A stretch of DNA of 64,000 nucleotides from Scatophagus argus (lineage: Eukaryota; Chordata; Actinopteri; Scatophagidae), in assembly GCF_020382885.2 (NCBI RefSeq), contig NC_058510.1:4150862-4214861 (forward strand). The letters run 5' to 3'. Every line of letters begins with the position of its first letter. Positions within the stretch are counted from its first letter, which is position 1. Under the pieces are notes generated by a model. That model was not told the origin of the DNA. It made no database searches and saw nothing but the letters and a program-made list of their open reading frames with translations. A program made the translations under genes and the position numbers. Shown one piece after another: positions 11,901 to 33,700 of this stretch.

Positions 11901-14609
11901 GATACTGGAGTGCACCCTGCAACTGGCTGGAAGTGAGTCTACTGCATGTATACAAACAGACACACACAGGCAAAATATGAATTCCAACATAACAACTTAA
12001 AACAAGATGAAAATGTACATGCTTGAACAAACAATAGACCCTGTAAAAACATGCTCACACCCTCTGCCACACACCAGTACAAACAAGATCACAGTGACCC
12101 AGCTGAAAGGCTAAAGTAACCTGTAGCCCTTATACTAACATACCTGTGGTGGAATGAAGGTCAAAGCCCACAGCACAGAATGAAATGCACCTGAATATGG
12201 GTGATAATAACACAAGAAACACACAGTGAATTGTCTCCATTTCACTGTCTTACATTTGGTTGAAAGACGAAAAGCGTGACAGGAACTTCCAGCTTTTGAC
12301 TGGCTAATGTTCTGACGTATCTGCTTCTGCTCACATGTGCTGAATTAAGATGTGCTCAAGGAGTCATGTGCAAAGCTAGCTGATTACCTGTCACTGCTGT
12401 AGAAATACATGTCACCGTCTCTCTTCTGCAGGTCAGTTTGCTGACAGTAACTCTGGTGTACTACGTGTACTACATCTCTCACTCCATGACTATCTTGGAG
12501 ATTGTGGAGAGGCTGCAGAGCCACAGTCACAGAGGACATGTTGATGTCAGCCTCCTGGCTACCTGGGAACAGGTGAGAGACAGAACGGAATGAATGAGGG
12601 ATGGAGAGGCATTTTATGTTATTAATTACTCAAGAAAAGCGCAACTTTGACATTGAGGGGATAGAGATCACAGTGTGGGTTTTAATCAGTGGTTCACGGG
12701 CATTAAGATGTCTTTTGTGTCTGCAGTGTATTCGCACTGTGCGTGGTGTCGTGGTCTTCCTCCTCAGCATGAAGTCTGTGACCGTGTTGAGGATGAACAA
12801 GACGTTGGCCACATCTGCTGCACTCCTCAGCCGCTCGCTCTTCAGCCTTTTCTGGCCGACGGTAAACACATTTTGCAGCAACGCCACAAAAGTTCTTCAT
12901 TCCCAGCTCTAAGCTGTTCAGATATTATTTTAGAAAATGCAAATCACAGATTTAAAAATATATATGATAAAAATGGTTTCCTTCTACTGCCCCAGATGTC
13001 AGGTCTCATCCTGGTGGTCGCCCTGTCCTGCGTGGGGAATCTCCTGTTTGGGCAAAACTCCTGGGGCTTCAGCTCACTTTCCCGGTCCCTTCAAACTCTG
13101 CTCTGTCACTACTGGGGTCCCAAGTCTGCAAGAGGCCTCCACTTCTCCTGGGGTGACCTCCTTTACCGTGGAGTTTTGTCCTCCACTATAGTGTGGACCT
13201 CAGTGGTACATACACATTATATCATTTATTTTCTTTGTAAAAATTGTGACTGTATGGATAAGAGACTGATTTATGCATAAATCAAGTACTTGCATGAACT
13301 TACTCTCAGAAGAAGAAACAATCCATCACAGGGTAGTTCGGTGTCTAACAGCCACCTGTCCTTCCTCTAGGTGACAGCTGTGGTGTCCTCATTGGTCAGA
13401 AGTGCCAAAAGATCTCAGTGCAGGAGGAATGTCTTCACCTTAGCACAATTAGTCGGCTACATCAGAAGGAGGGTGTCTGACTTCATAGGACAGCACAGAA
13501 GAACATGGACTGAAAATCAGGCGGAAGGGAAGGTGCGGAAAAAGCTGCCGATTCCATGAAAAAGTGCAGAACGTCAAGTTAACCATGAAACTGAGATTCT
13601 TTATTTAAGAAATATCTTTGGCAAATTACTTTGGGGTAGCAATTGTACAAGATTCCTAAAATGAAGGCCACATTTCTCATAAACCCTCCTGCCTGTTGTT
13701 GCACCTTGTCAAATGTTGCACTTCACACCACCTGACTTTGTTTGTGGGGTTTATTTAAATTCAGCAGTAAATGACTTTGCCTTTTGGTTTTTCAGACTTA
13801 TTACTTTGAGGAGTTTGAAAGCTTAGTAGATGAACTGTTGTTCAGACTCAACACCCTATCGAACAGCCTGCACCACACGCTGCCCCCCAAAGTCCATCGC
13901 TACAGGGAGGAGGGCAGTCCTGTCGTGGAGCCCTCCAGCAGGGACACACAGGTGAGTTAGCCTCATGCCAAATATCCAGACATGCATGCTTTCTTCACAT
14001 TGTTTTAACAAGTGTGCCTTCTGGACAGTTGATGCTGTTTGAACTCTGCGTGACACTGTTACAGGACTTTGTCAGAAAACAGATGACGGTGAGTGATCGC
14101 ACAGATGTCAGTGTCCATGGAGAAGCCCTACCTGCATCTCATCTGCTCAGGTAATAAAATTTGTCCAGCACCTGCTTTGGCTATAGACAATTCTTCAGCA
14201 GAAATTTAAATGCAGATTACAAAATGATAAGATTTCTGAATGGCACTGCTTTACCAGGTCCAAGCTTGAACTGGAGATACTGCAGCAGTTCCTGCAGAGG
14301 GGAAGCCAAGGAGGATATGATTCCTCTGCAGACATTGTTGTGGCATCAGAAAAAACCCAACAACCTACAACAAGAGCTGGAGAAAATTCAAATGACGAGG
14401 AGCTTCAGACTTGTTTAAGAGGACAGAACTTCTTGTCACTCACAAGGTCAGCATCACCCGTCGTGGTTTGGCCAGGAGATGTTCTGGAAAAGCAGGTTGA
14501 TCAGTGGACTAAAACAAATGATGGCTGCTGGTTCGGCAAAAGTCAGGCCACACACAAAGAGGTGGTGGTGGAAGTTCTGGTTCATAAAGATCCTAGGAGT
14601 GGAGTGTAG
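2..14609 (+). CDS. pkd1l1: Polycystin-1 family protein, Pkd1l1-like (5' end outside window)
   Basis: Large membrane protein of the polycystin-1 family. Family members pair with a PKD2-type channel in cilia; PKD1L1 is the left-right sensing member. I read 43 exons, all in phase: 2-162, 409-572, 670-900, 1154-1384, 2082-2153, 2222-2401, 2498-2575, 2711-2853, 3103-3223, 3338-3488, 3998-4190, 4324-4380, 4473-4850, 4938-5186, 5264-5377, 5451-5602, 5705-5805, 6219-6411, 6509-6592, 6774-6981, 7254-7360, 7533-7632, 7714-7842, 7921-8094, 8181-8349, 8492-8586, 8673-9148, 9246-9330, 9444-9623, 9706-9824, 9897-10007, 10085-10196, 10298-10366, 10719-10891, 11512-11746, 11828-11932, 12432-12572, 12727-12861, 12996-13205, 13371-13532, 13796-13951, 14065-14150, 14258-14609 (stop TAG). 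Domains in order: REJ-type segment (exons 1-10), GPS-like CxWD..W..GC motif (6219-6592), first membrane span (6780-6846), PLAT domain (6930-7840), then about ten more hydrophobic spans with the family motif RPPTPAELR (9740-9766). The PKD1/PKD1L1 subgroup is clear. The choice of PKD1L1 rests on divergence from PKD1 and on neighbours, so it is less certain. Confidence 0.85.
2866..2914. repeat. (CA)n microsatellite
   Basis: Nearly pure CA run of about 49 bases in the pkd1l1 intron that starts at 2854, twelve bases after the splice donor. It creates long open frames in several phases that are not genes. Confidence 0.97.
5834..5869. repeat. (TCC)n microsatellite
   Basis: Pure TCC/CTC triplet run in the 413-base pkd1l1 intron 5806-6218, shortly after its donor. 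The rest of that intron is AT-rich and shows nothing else. Confidence 0.9.
10924..11462 (-). mobile_element. Tc1/mariner-like transposon relic
   Basis: Lies inside the pkd1l1 intron 10892-11511 and accounts for most of it. The left end reads ATGGCCAAAAAAAGTATTGG; the right end is the inverse of a similar ACAAAAGTATCCAGACAC string, so imperfect Tc1-type terminal repeats are present. The minus strand carries the C-terminal part of a Tc1 transposase in pieces: DWPTQGPDLNPIQHLWDELE around 11150-11230, then a frame change to a stretch ending near 11010. The third catalytic acid of the DDE motif (NPIE in active Tc1 relatives) reads NPIQ here. With the missing N-terminal part and the frame breaks, this is a dead, internally shortened copy. 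Confidence 0.85.
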
Positions 14610-15157
14610 TGTGTCGATAAACAGTACGGTATTTATGGAGATGACAGTTCTGTGTTTGGTACCATATTAATCTTATTTCTTATGCTCATGATATTACCAG
14701 GATTACATAACAGTTTGAACTAAGTTCTCCAAGAAGTTTTGGTCCTGTAGAAAAAATACATTGTTGTAAAAACTTTATAACAAGCTAACACTTTTGTGAT
14801 AGATTAATGGATGATTTATGAATAGTTACCAATGACCAAAGGAGCCTTAGTAATACATAAATAAAAATACACTGAGTGAGTGAGAAAGTAATTTCTACCC
14901 TTTTACAAAAAGGAGTCAAATGTGCAGACTTTTAACCTTGATGTATTAGCAACATGCCAATCCATTTCAGTTTGTTTTAGCCAGTTTGTGAATCAGAACA
15001 CCTTGTGAACTATTGTCTAAAGATAAACCCTGGAGATATTGTGCTTTGCTGTTGAGGATGCAGATTTACTATCTAAATATTTATTGTGACTGTGGGGTTT
15101 GAAAGACTGAACTGTGATGAATAGCCATGGTTTGTGTACCATATGAATATAATATGA

Positions 15158-15163
15158 AATAAA
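15158..15163 (+). terminator. Poly(A) signal of pkd1l1-like gene
   Basis: AATAAA about 550 bases after the pkd1l1 stop codon. It is the only perfect hexamer placed to end this transcript before the pdia4 promoter. The 3'UTR (14610-15163) is AT-rich and otherwise unremarkable. Confidence 0.6.
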
Positions 15164-15247
15164 GTTTTGGGATCCAAGGTGATCTCTCGAATCCACTGGC
15201 TCATTTACAAGCACAGGGTCCAGGAGGGAAACAATAAATAAAAGTAG

Positions 15248-15328
15248 CCAATAGCATCCTCCAACGTATAATTGAGTGGCGGACTGTGATAGGAGGACGG
15301 CAGATGATGAAGGCCAATCAAAACGTGG
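15248..15328 (+). promoter_or_regulatory. Putative ER-stress element cluster of pdia4 promoter
   Basis: About 230-310 bases upstream of the pdia4 ATG. At 15248-15266 the sequence is CCAAT, nine bases, then CAACG, one mismatch from the ER stress response element CCAAT-N9-CCACG. At 15314-15328 there is a second CCAAT followed by CGTGG, the reverse complement of the ATF6/XBP1 half site. PDIA4 is an established unfolded-protein-response target, which makes the match plausible. The assignment is by motif only. Confidence 0.45.
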
Positions 15329-15558
15329 CAAGTCAGACAAGTTCCAGACGGAGGAGGCGACCTGCGTGATTTCAGAAGTGATTGTATGAAACCACGAGCC
15401 AAAGGCGACTGCAGCCACACATCAGTATTGATCCGGACGGCGGGTCTGTGCAACCGACAGTGTTTTGATGACATTCATCAGCGTTATTAGCTAAGTTAAT
15501 TAGCCGGCTACTTCGGAGGAGCACGTCAGTATCAGCGGGCCGCGACATCTGGAGGACA

Positions 15559-18500
15559 ATGAGGAAGGTTGCTCTGCTGCTGATCGTTTTGCTCGGCGTT
15601 GCACATTTTGCAACTGTCAGCAGATGTGATGATGGTAAGTCTCAGACATTTTACGTCCTTTTGTGATTATTACATCAGAATTGGTTATTTAAGCCAGGCT
15701 GGTGCGTGTTTCCTGTCAGTTCTTGTTACCTAAACTAGCTGGCTAAGTTACTGTTGATCTTGCTAGTACCGTTAGCATGCTAGCAAGCGAGTGGGGTCAG
15801 CTAATGTCAACATCACTGCAAGTCCTTATTCAGTATGTCGCCTCTCTGTTATAACGTTACGTCGTTAGTGTGCACTGTTGCTATCACTTACGCGTGTGTC
15901 CTTTCAACTAGTTGAAAGAGGAAAAAAACAAGCATTTTGATGGGGAAATAAAAACTATCTGTGCTGAAGATCGGCTTGTGTCCTTTTTCTTCTTCTGTGC
16001 TGTCAGATGTTACAGAGGAGAGGGAGGAGGCTGATGAAGAGGACAGTGATGATGAGGAGGAGGAGGAGGAAGATGATGACACAGAGGTGAAAGAAGAAAA
16101 CGGAGTCCTTGTCCTCACTGACAACAACTTTGACACTTTCATGGAGGGAAAAGACACGGTTCTGGTGGAGTTTTATGCCCCATGGTATGCTTGCTTTTTC
16201 TCAGCTTGAGATACTGTGTACCAACTCTTTCTACTGCTCCAGGCCATCCCTCCTTTCACAGAGATTTTTGCAGAATGCCTCATACTCTCTGTATCCCTGC
16301 AAACGTTTCACTATTTCTCTCTTGTCTGTTTGTCCATTTTAGGTGCGGACACTGTAAACAGTTTGTCCCAGAGTATGAAAAAATCGCTCAGACTCTGAAG
16401 GAGAATGATCCTCCCATACCTGTGGCCAAAGTGGATGCAACAGCAGCCAGCGATTTAGCGAGCAGGTTCGAAGTGTCGGGCTATCCCACTTTCAAGATCC
16501 TGAAAAATGGGGAGCCTGTGGACTACGATGGAGAAAGGACAGAGAAGGGTAGGGACATTTCTTTCGTTTAAGCGTCTTCTCGACCTTTTAAACCAAATGT
16601 GGCTTCTTATGGTGAATGCCTGCTTGTCGCAGCTATCGTGGACCGGGTGAAAGAGGTGGCACAGCCAGACTGGAAGCCCCCTCCTGAGGCGACGCTGGTG
16701 CTGACCAAGGACAACTTTGATGAGACTGTTAACGACGCAGACATCATCTTGGTGGAGTTCTATGCTCCATGGTCAGTCAGTAGACTGTCAGCTATTACAT
16801 GCAGATAGAAATGACACACTGACATCCACTGGAGCTGATCAGTGAAGACTGATTAAACATCCCTCACTATTTGCCTGTTATGTAACTAACCTTCAGGTGC
16901 GGACACTGTAAGCGTTTGGCTCCAGAGTACGAGAAAGCGGCCAAGGAGTTGAGCCAGCGCTCTCCTCCCATTCCTCTGGCCAAAGTGGACGCCACCGTGG
17001 AGAACGAGCTCGCCTCACGTTTTGGAGTTTCAGGTTATCCCACCCTCAAGATCTTCAGGAAAGGCAAGGTGTTTGACTACAACGGACCCAGAGAGAAGTA
17101 TGGTAGGTTACTTCCTGAGAACATCATTTATAATGCAGGCACTTGCATTAAAGTGTCTGCTGCTGCTGCTTGCTAACTTTCAAATATGGCAACCTGTGCT
17201 TTATCTCTGAACGTCTGTAACAGCTGATTCAGTTTCACTTCTTTGTCCTTCCTGCCAGGCATTGTTGACTACATGAATGAGCAGGCAGGGCCTCCGTCCA
17301 AGCAGGTCCAGGCAGTAAAACAGGTGCAGGAGCTCATTAAGGATGGGGACGATGCTGTCATAGTAGGCGTGTTTTCTGGTGAACAGGACGCAGCCTACGA
17401 CATCTACCTCGAGGCGTGTGAGTACCATGAGCTGATCTGAGCAGCTGGACAATAATGTCACCATTGAATGTGCAGCATATGAGTGACACTAAACTAAGAA
17501 CTGCAGTTATTTTTCTCTACATGTTTGTGTGATACAAGATAAGATCGACCTTTATTGGTCCTGCACTGAGGAAATTCACAAAGGAGGGGGTGTGATCTGA
17601 GCCCTTTGAAATCAGTTTAATTTTTTTCTGATTTTTTTACAATTTAAAGACATTGTTATCATCAGAAAAGTGTCTAATCATGTGGTGGTTGTGGTGGTCA
17701 GTAATAATCTGCATTTTACAGTTGATTCTGTCTGTTTGCAGAAATCCATCAGCGTTTGTGATGGATTTCTGGATTGAAGTTCTAATATCTCTGAATGTTC
17801 AGATCACAGCCTGTGTTAAACTATTTCCTCTAGTTGTTCATTCTCGTCTGTTTGGCAGGTAATACACTGAGGGAAGACTTCACCTTCCGTCACACCTTCA
17901 GCTCTGAAGTGTCCAAACTGCTCAAAGCTTCTCCTGGTCAGATTGTCATCGTTCAGCCTGAAAAGTTCCGCTCAAAGTACGAGCCGGCGTCGAACACACT
18001 CACAGTGAAGGTATAGTCTGTCTGTTTTATCACTTTCAGGGTTTTATTTATTTACAGGAGGAATTATGTTTTCGATTGTCCATATGTGACCATAACTCAG
18101 AAACAGGGCACATCGTGACCATATTTCACATGTGGTCAGAAACTGAACTGGTGACCCTGATCTTGGGTGTGAAAGTGTGTGTGAAGCATCCACATTTTAG
18201 AATCTGCAGTAACATCCATATTTGAAGCTTTGTAGTCCACCACAAGCTTAATGCTGTTGCTGATATTGAGCTTAAGGTGGTTATTGTATGTGATGAAGTT
18301 CTCCATCAGCCACTACGTATGAGTCTGGACAGATGTGGATGTAAACTGCAACTTGACTGGTGCATGGAGGCATACAGCTGTGAGGCAGCTCTTCTGGTCT
18401 TACTGTCATTTGAATTAGTTTCATGCCATATGAAACTGAATCATACAGTCTGCCTCCTTTCAGTTCTGGTATCAGGGTTAAAATAGATGAGTGCTTTTTA

Positions 18501-20250
18501 ATTATTTTGCTGCATAATCCAGTAACAATAACTCTACTCTCTACTTTCTGTCTTATGAACTCAAGACATGTTAATTTATTTATCACACAGGACTCTACAC
18601 CAGCATCAGAAGTGCAGGAGTTCTTCAAAAAGCATGTGATTCCTCTGGTGGGCCACAGGAAACCAAGCAATGATGCCAAGCGCTACACCAAAAGACCCCT
18701 GGTGGTTGTGTACTATGGAGTTGACTTCAGCTTCGACTACAGGAAAGGTGAGTTTCATACATCCACATTAATAGGTTTCATGTGAGCTCTTGCTTAATGG
18801 TGATCAACTGTCTTAAGAGTGCTGGTGCGACACCACCTGTGCAGGATTTACAGTGAAGTAACAAACCTTGTTTGTCTTTCATTTTTAGCTACGCAGTTCT
18901 GGAGGTCCAAGGTGCTTGAGGTGGCCAAGGACTTCCCAGAGTACACATTCGCCATTGCTGATGAGGAGGACTTCGCAGATGAGCTGAAGAGCCTGGGTCT
19001 GAGCGAGAGCGGAGAGGAAGTGAATGTGGGAATTCTGGTCGAGGGAGGCAAAAAGTTTGCCATGGAGCCAGAGGAGTTAGACGCTGAGGTGCTGAGAGAC
19101 TTTGTTATGGCTTTCAAAAAAGGTGAGTTTTTTTTTTTTTTTGTTTAATCTAAATGATGATCTTGAATGTTTTGTCTGATCACCATAGAATTTTTCTTCA
19201 ATAACTTCAGTAAACATCTTTATTCAAAACAAATTTCATGTTTAAAAGTCTCAGATTAATTGAATAATTTCCAGGTCTGGAGAACATAGAAATTTTAAAC
19301 AGTTAATAATAAAATAACTGTACAGTTATAGTTCCCGAATATTACTGAGTAAAAAAAAAAAAATCCTTCATTAAAGGAAAAGTTCACCCAAATCATTATC
19401 CGCTCAACCCCATGTTGCCAGACAGCCAGGTGAAGTAGGCTAGAAAACACTTCTGGAAAACACTGCAGCATTTTCTAATAACTGAGGAATCGGAGGACTG
19501 ATGTTGACAACATACAAAATGGCTCCATTCAGTTCATGCAGAGTCTCAGGAAGTCCAGAAAGCCATAACAAAGCCAATCATTTACTTTTATTCCTTTTAA
19601 GCTGAACTCTTTAGATAAATGAGGTGTTTAAGTGTTTTTTTTACTGCAAAGTTCCAGGACGAAACAAGTCCACCTGACTCTCCACCAGCGTGGGGTGACT
19701 TTCACTTTTGTGTGAACTGTTTCTTTAACTGCTGTGAATCTTTAATAACCATCTTATAAAAGATAAGGCCTAATTAACAATTCACACTGGAAGTGAAGTC
19801 ACACTTGTTCTGAATTTCTCTTTCCCGTCCTCAGGAAAGCTCAAACCCATCATCAAGTCCCAGCCAGTGCCAAAGAACAACAAGGGACCAGTTAAAGTTG
19901 TGGTTGGAAAGACCTTTGACGAGATCGTTATGGATTCCAAGAAGGATGTCTTGATCGAGTTTTATGCTCCTTGGTGTGGCCACTGTAAGAAACTGGAGCC
20001 AGATTATTTGGCTCTGGGCAAGAAGTACAAGGGGGAGAAGAATCTGGTGATCGCCAAGATGGATGCCACAGCCAACGATGTGCCAAACGACAGCTACAAA
20101 GTGGAAGGTTTCCCAACGATATACTTTGCCCCAAGCAACAGCAAGCAGAGTCCTGTCAAATTTGAAGGCGGGGACAGAACAGTCGAGGGGTTCAGCAAGT
20201 TCTTGGAAAAGCACGCCACAATGCTATCACAGAAGAGAGACGAACTTTGA
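15559..20250 (+). CDS. pdia4: Protein disulfide-isomerase A4 (ERp72)
   Basis: Lumenal ER thiol oxidoreductase that forms, breaks and rearranges disulfides in client proteins. Ten coding exons: 15559-15634, 16007-16184, 16343-16548, 16633-16771, 16897-17102, 17259-17417, 17859-18010, 18591-18747, 18889-19122, 19835-20250. They join to 640 aa (human about 645). The start ATG is followed by a signal peptide of about 22 residues ([14 protein letters not shown]...). An acidic linker rich in E and D follows. Three thioredoxin active sites CGHC sit at about residues 86-89, 201-204 and 550-553, with the redox-silent b and b' domains between the second and third. The chain ends in RDEL, an ER-retrieval signal of KDEL type where mammals have KEEL. 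The first two CGHC motifs are split by introns at the same place. Head-to-tail after the pkd1l1-like gene with only a few hundred bases between them. Confidence 0.98.
17531..17590 (+). repeat. Short LINE/SINE-tail-like fragment
   Basis: Stretch in the pdia4 intron 17418-17858 containing AAGATCGACCTTTATTGGTC, close to the fish retroposon tail seen again at 22464 and 48941 (CTTTATTGATCCC). Probably the 3' end of a truncated retroposon. Confidence 0.4.
19373..19728. mobile_element. Short inverted-repeat DNA element (MITE-like), copy 1
   Basis: In the last pdia4 intron (19123-19834). It begins AAAGGAAAAGTTCACCCAAA and ends with the inverse type TGTGAACTGTTTCTTTAA, so the two ends are imperfect inverted repeats. 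The interior mentions no protein. A second, diverged copy with the same end sequence lies at 20992-21272. Confidence 0.6.
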
Positions 20251-20467
20251 AAATGTCTCTCTGGTTGAATAGCTAAGAACTCTTACCGCGCTCAGGCAGA
20301 GCCTTAAAGGACGCTGGGGAGGTGAAGGGAACGCAGTGAAGTTAAATGGTGTTACTGTGATGATTACAATGTTCAATCATCGTTTTAGTTTCTGTTCATT
20401 CCAAGAGATTCTGCTTTCTTCTGTTTCTAAAAGCATGTAAGCACTGCTGAAGGTTGAATTCTTTTTA

Positions 20468-20473
20468 AATAAA
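20468..20473 (+). terminator. Poly(A) signal of pdia4
   Basis: AATAAA 218 bases after the pdia4 stop codon, the first hexamer in the 3'UTR. Confidence 0.75.
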
Positions 20474-20991
20474 ACTAAAAATGATGGCTGCTTTTCGGGC
20501 CAGCACTTAAATGTGACTCCGTTTTTGTGAAACTGGAAGATGTTTTGCACACGTATCTGAAAAGTGTTTTAGAGATTCGGGTGTTTTTAATTACACATAA
20601 GAACAATTTAAACATTAGTAAAACAAATGGCTCTACAACCAGTTAGGTTAATCATTAAGCAGCTAACATGCTATTAACTTGATAACTCCAACTAATCTGA
20701 CAGCACATGTCTTGGCAGGAGAGCGATGCCCCTGAATGCAGCATCTGAAATAGCTTAAACTCTATAGATAAGAACATACAATCAGCACTGTAACATCTTT
20801 TTGAATGTTACAAACCTGGCCGGGTAATACTTTGGCAGAGTGCGTCATGTAATTAAAACCATTACATCTTTACATGCTGTACGAACACACGAGAGTGGGA
20901 ACTCCAACTAGCTGTCACCAGCTGTATGGACAAGGAAATGTTCAAGGTTCTTCAGGTGTGAAAATCTACTGAGAATTCAGCCTTGAGGTGA

Positions 20992-21272
20992 CAGGATAGT
21001 TCACCCAAAAATGAAAACTCAGTCATTACCTCCTCACCCCGATGCCGACAGAAAGTCAGGAGAAGTTTCTTAGCCTGAGGAAGCTGTGGACTTGTTTAAG
21101 AACTTGAAGTTATATTTTTTTTTCTTTACATTTCAAAACAAATCACCAGCTGCCTCAGTAGTTTCAGACAATGCACAGCTGCAGAAATATTTGTGGACAA
21201 AGAAACTTCACCTGATTTTCCTGTGGTGACTGACCGACTGACTTTTCATTTTTGGGTGAACTACTCCTTTAA
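20992..21272. mobile_element. Short inverted-repeat DNA element (MITE-like), copy 2
   Basis: Between the convergent 3' ends of pdia4 and gpt. The left end reads GATAGTTCACCCAAAAATGA and the right end TTTTTGGGTGAACTACTCC, nearly perfect inverted repeats of about 22 bases. About 280 bases long with no coding capacity. Same family as 19373-19728. The rest of the pdia4-gpt spacer (20474-20991) shows nothing recognisable. Confidence 0.7.
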
Positions 21273-21365
21273 GATTGCTGCCTCCTTCACGCAAAGGCAC
21301 TTGATGATACTGGCACTGGATGAGTTGGTTCTTGAGTAGTAGTTGAAAGTTGGTGGATAAAGTCG

Positions 21366-30704
<9,339 letters not shown>

Positions 30705-33700
30705 GTTTTGTAATGTCACTCGTACGCTGCTTTTCCCCGCTCGTTGTCACACCGGAGCCTGAAACACAGAAGAAGATCTGAGAACCGAAAGAGGGATCCG
30801 GAGCGGCGGCAGGACACGGGCGGATAAAGTTCATCAGCTGTTACCAGTTGTTCAGGAGGGATAATGGAGTCAGTGGAAGTGAGCGCTCCCTTCCCCTCTT
30901 GGTCCTCTTGAGTCTTGAGTCTCAACTGACAGTTGACTTGTTCATATTCCCACCCGAGCCGCCACGCCTTCGCTCGTCTCTGCGCTTGGTTGGCTAGATT
31001 CAGCGTGCCAGCTGACGCCTTTACGTGCCGTCGGAAAAAATATATTACCTCAAGGGCCCAACGCGTGTAGCAACGGGAAAGAAAAAAAAAACAAGCTTTG
31101 TCTGAAACGCTTTAAAGTTTGAAAGAGGTACCATTTCGTTAGTTTAAGTAAAAAAAAAAACGTCTTATGGTGACACTCGGACGAAGTGAAACACAACATT
31201 AGTAACAGCTCAGAAGGAGACAAACTAATTCACACGTCACTGAAACAATATTAGCATTTGAAGTAGGACGTTTCAGTTTCTGAGATATATTAACTGTTGA
31301 CTTTAAGGTCTGATGTGAGGTTCATCCCAGGACAACCTCCATCTCACAACACAGGTGTCTTATTTCAATTATCAGATAACAAGGTAGGCTAATAATAAGC
31401 AAGACATCCCACAGATTTCTTTTCTACATACACTTTTTCCCAGTAGGCCTAAACTGAGAGGCTGCAGCTGCAGCTTCTGATGCCAAATACACAGAATCGT
31501 TTTAGAACGTATGCATCTCCTCTTTAGGAAAGAATTATTTCTCGCTATGCGCTTTGGTTCACATCAAAAATCCATATTTTATCCAAAAACATCAGACCTA
31601 ACCCCAGCAGGAAACGCCACTGAAGCAGCTCAAAGCAACTCAGCCGTCCTTAACTTTAGGCGCTTCCCCTGCTGAGTGACATGTGAAAATGTCTTCTGTG
31701 GAAAACAAAATAAAGAAAATGATATCAGAAAAGGAAAATGTGGTCGGGGCCCGGCGGCCACATTTCGCTCAAGGGCCTCGGAGGATGGTTCAGGTAGATC
31801 AGGTTTCAGACTGGTGCTGATGCATTGACCTTTAGGTCACATTTTCATACTGCAGCTCATCAAGGTGGGTCTCATTTGAATTACTTTACATACTGTTTGG
31901 TGGTTTAATCTCTTACACCATAGGTATGTAGGTATGTCGGAACCTTGTGGCAGCGAGCTTTCGTCAGGGATCCTTTAATCTGTCATGTGCTTTGCATTAT
32001 GAACAAGCAGATTTTTGAAAAAAGAGCTCTGGACTGCAAAGGTTAATGCAGTGTTTTAATGTAGCTCCTCCAGTCACAGTGCGGATCGATGGGTGTGCAA
32101 AGTCTGACGCTACAGGACAGTTTTCACATTCATCTGCCAAAAGTGTTAATTTTATCTGTGCTCAGTGAAAATCTGATGTTAATAGGCGGGTCTGTGAACA
32201 CAATTTGTGACATCACAAATAGTTTGTGAGCCAATCCTGGTCCAGTATTCAGCTTACACAAGTGTGACGTGGAAACAAAGCCTACACTGAGAATGGATGT
32301 CTTGACATCTTGTGTCCAACAGTTAAACTTGCAAAATAAAAACTATTTCCTTATCCACATATTCTGAACTTTTTAACGAGAAGGAAAGAATTGGTGCCAT
32401 TTTAAAAATGTTAATGTGGTAACTAGACTTTTTTTCCTGCTGAAAACATGGCAGACACACGGAAATTATCTTTAAGTAAGTTGCCAAAAATAGACTTGTG
32501 GTCTGTAAACTGTAGTCCACACGTGTTATGAGCAAGTTTCGTCGTTGGGGTTAAGGTACAGTGAGGGGAAGCGTTTTGGCAGGAAGCCGTGGTGCAGTCA
32601 AAGAGCAGCAGTTAATAACAGGCCATAAGAACATAATGTGACACAGTGTTTGTGTGAGACGCCTTACATGGATGATGAACCTGATCGGGGCGTCACAGTG
32701 GCCCAGAAGAGCCACAGAGTTAAGGCTGGAGGACCAGGATTTCACAGGAAGTAGATGCTGATCATTAAGACTTCCTTTGTCATTTTGCTTTTCTGAAGAG
32801 AGACACAGAGTTAGCTGTGCGTTTGCATGTCAGGAGGGCAGGGTGTGTGTGACAGACAAACCCGCCAGATGTCTTGGAAAGGGCTTGGGAAAGATATTTG
32901 ATACCCCACACTAAATCAGTTCACATGCAAGCATGTGATGCCCCGCTGACTTTTATGTGTCATGCAAAGCGTATTTTGGCTGCATCACACGACAGTCTGT
33001 TCCACTTATTCTATACCTAATTTTAAAAGACAGGTCAACATTGCATAATAGACAATGACTCTTTAAAGCAGGTGCTCTAATCACTAAAATATGAGAATCT
33101 GAAGATTCACAGGCGCAGGTTTAGGAGCTCGGTATTCTTAGCTGGCAGTCACAACATGTCGGAACGTAAGCAGGTTCCATTTTTAAACACAACCTGTGCA
33201 CAACTGTTGCCCAGGCACCAAACAACGTGTCTGGGACAGTAAAGGCTATGTGTGTTTGAGCGTAGGGGTGAAAACCCACTAAATCAAGTTTTCAAAGAGG
33301 AGACTGAACTCGTAGAGTCACAATAACCTGAAGCAAAGGGTGAGACAGTTTTATCTACATGTAGAACTTGCAGTACTGAGTGTACTTGAGTGTACTGCAG
33401 TGCTTATTATGTGTGTCATGTGCTGCCTCGGCAGACGGATCAGAATGGGCGGTGACATTCGAGATGTGCTGAGAGTGAGTGACGCCGTGATGTAACAGCT
33501 AGAGAAAAGGCATTGGAGGCTAAGTGTGGAAAACGTGCAAGTGCTCGATTGTACCACAGGAGGGAGACATCCCCAACTTCATATGTTTAACTTTACAGTA
33601 TTATTGCACCCTAAATTAACTTAAACATAATTCTAATGTATAAAAAGCTAAAAAAAAAGTTTGCAATGTGATGTTTCTTCATAAACGCACTCGTGTGATT

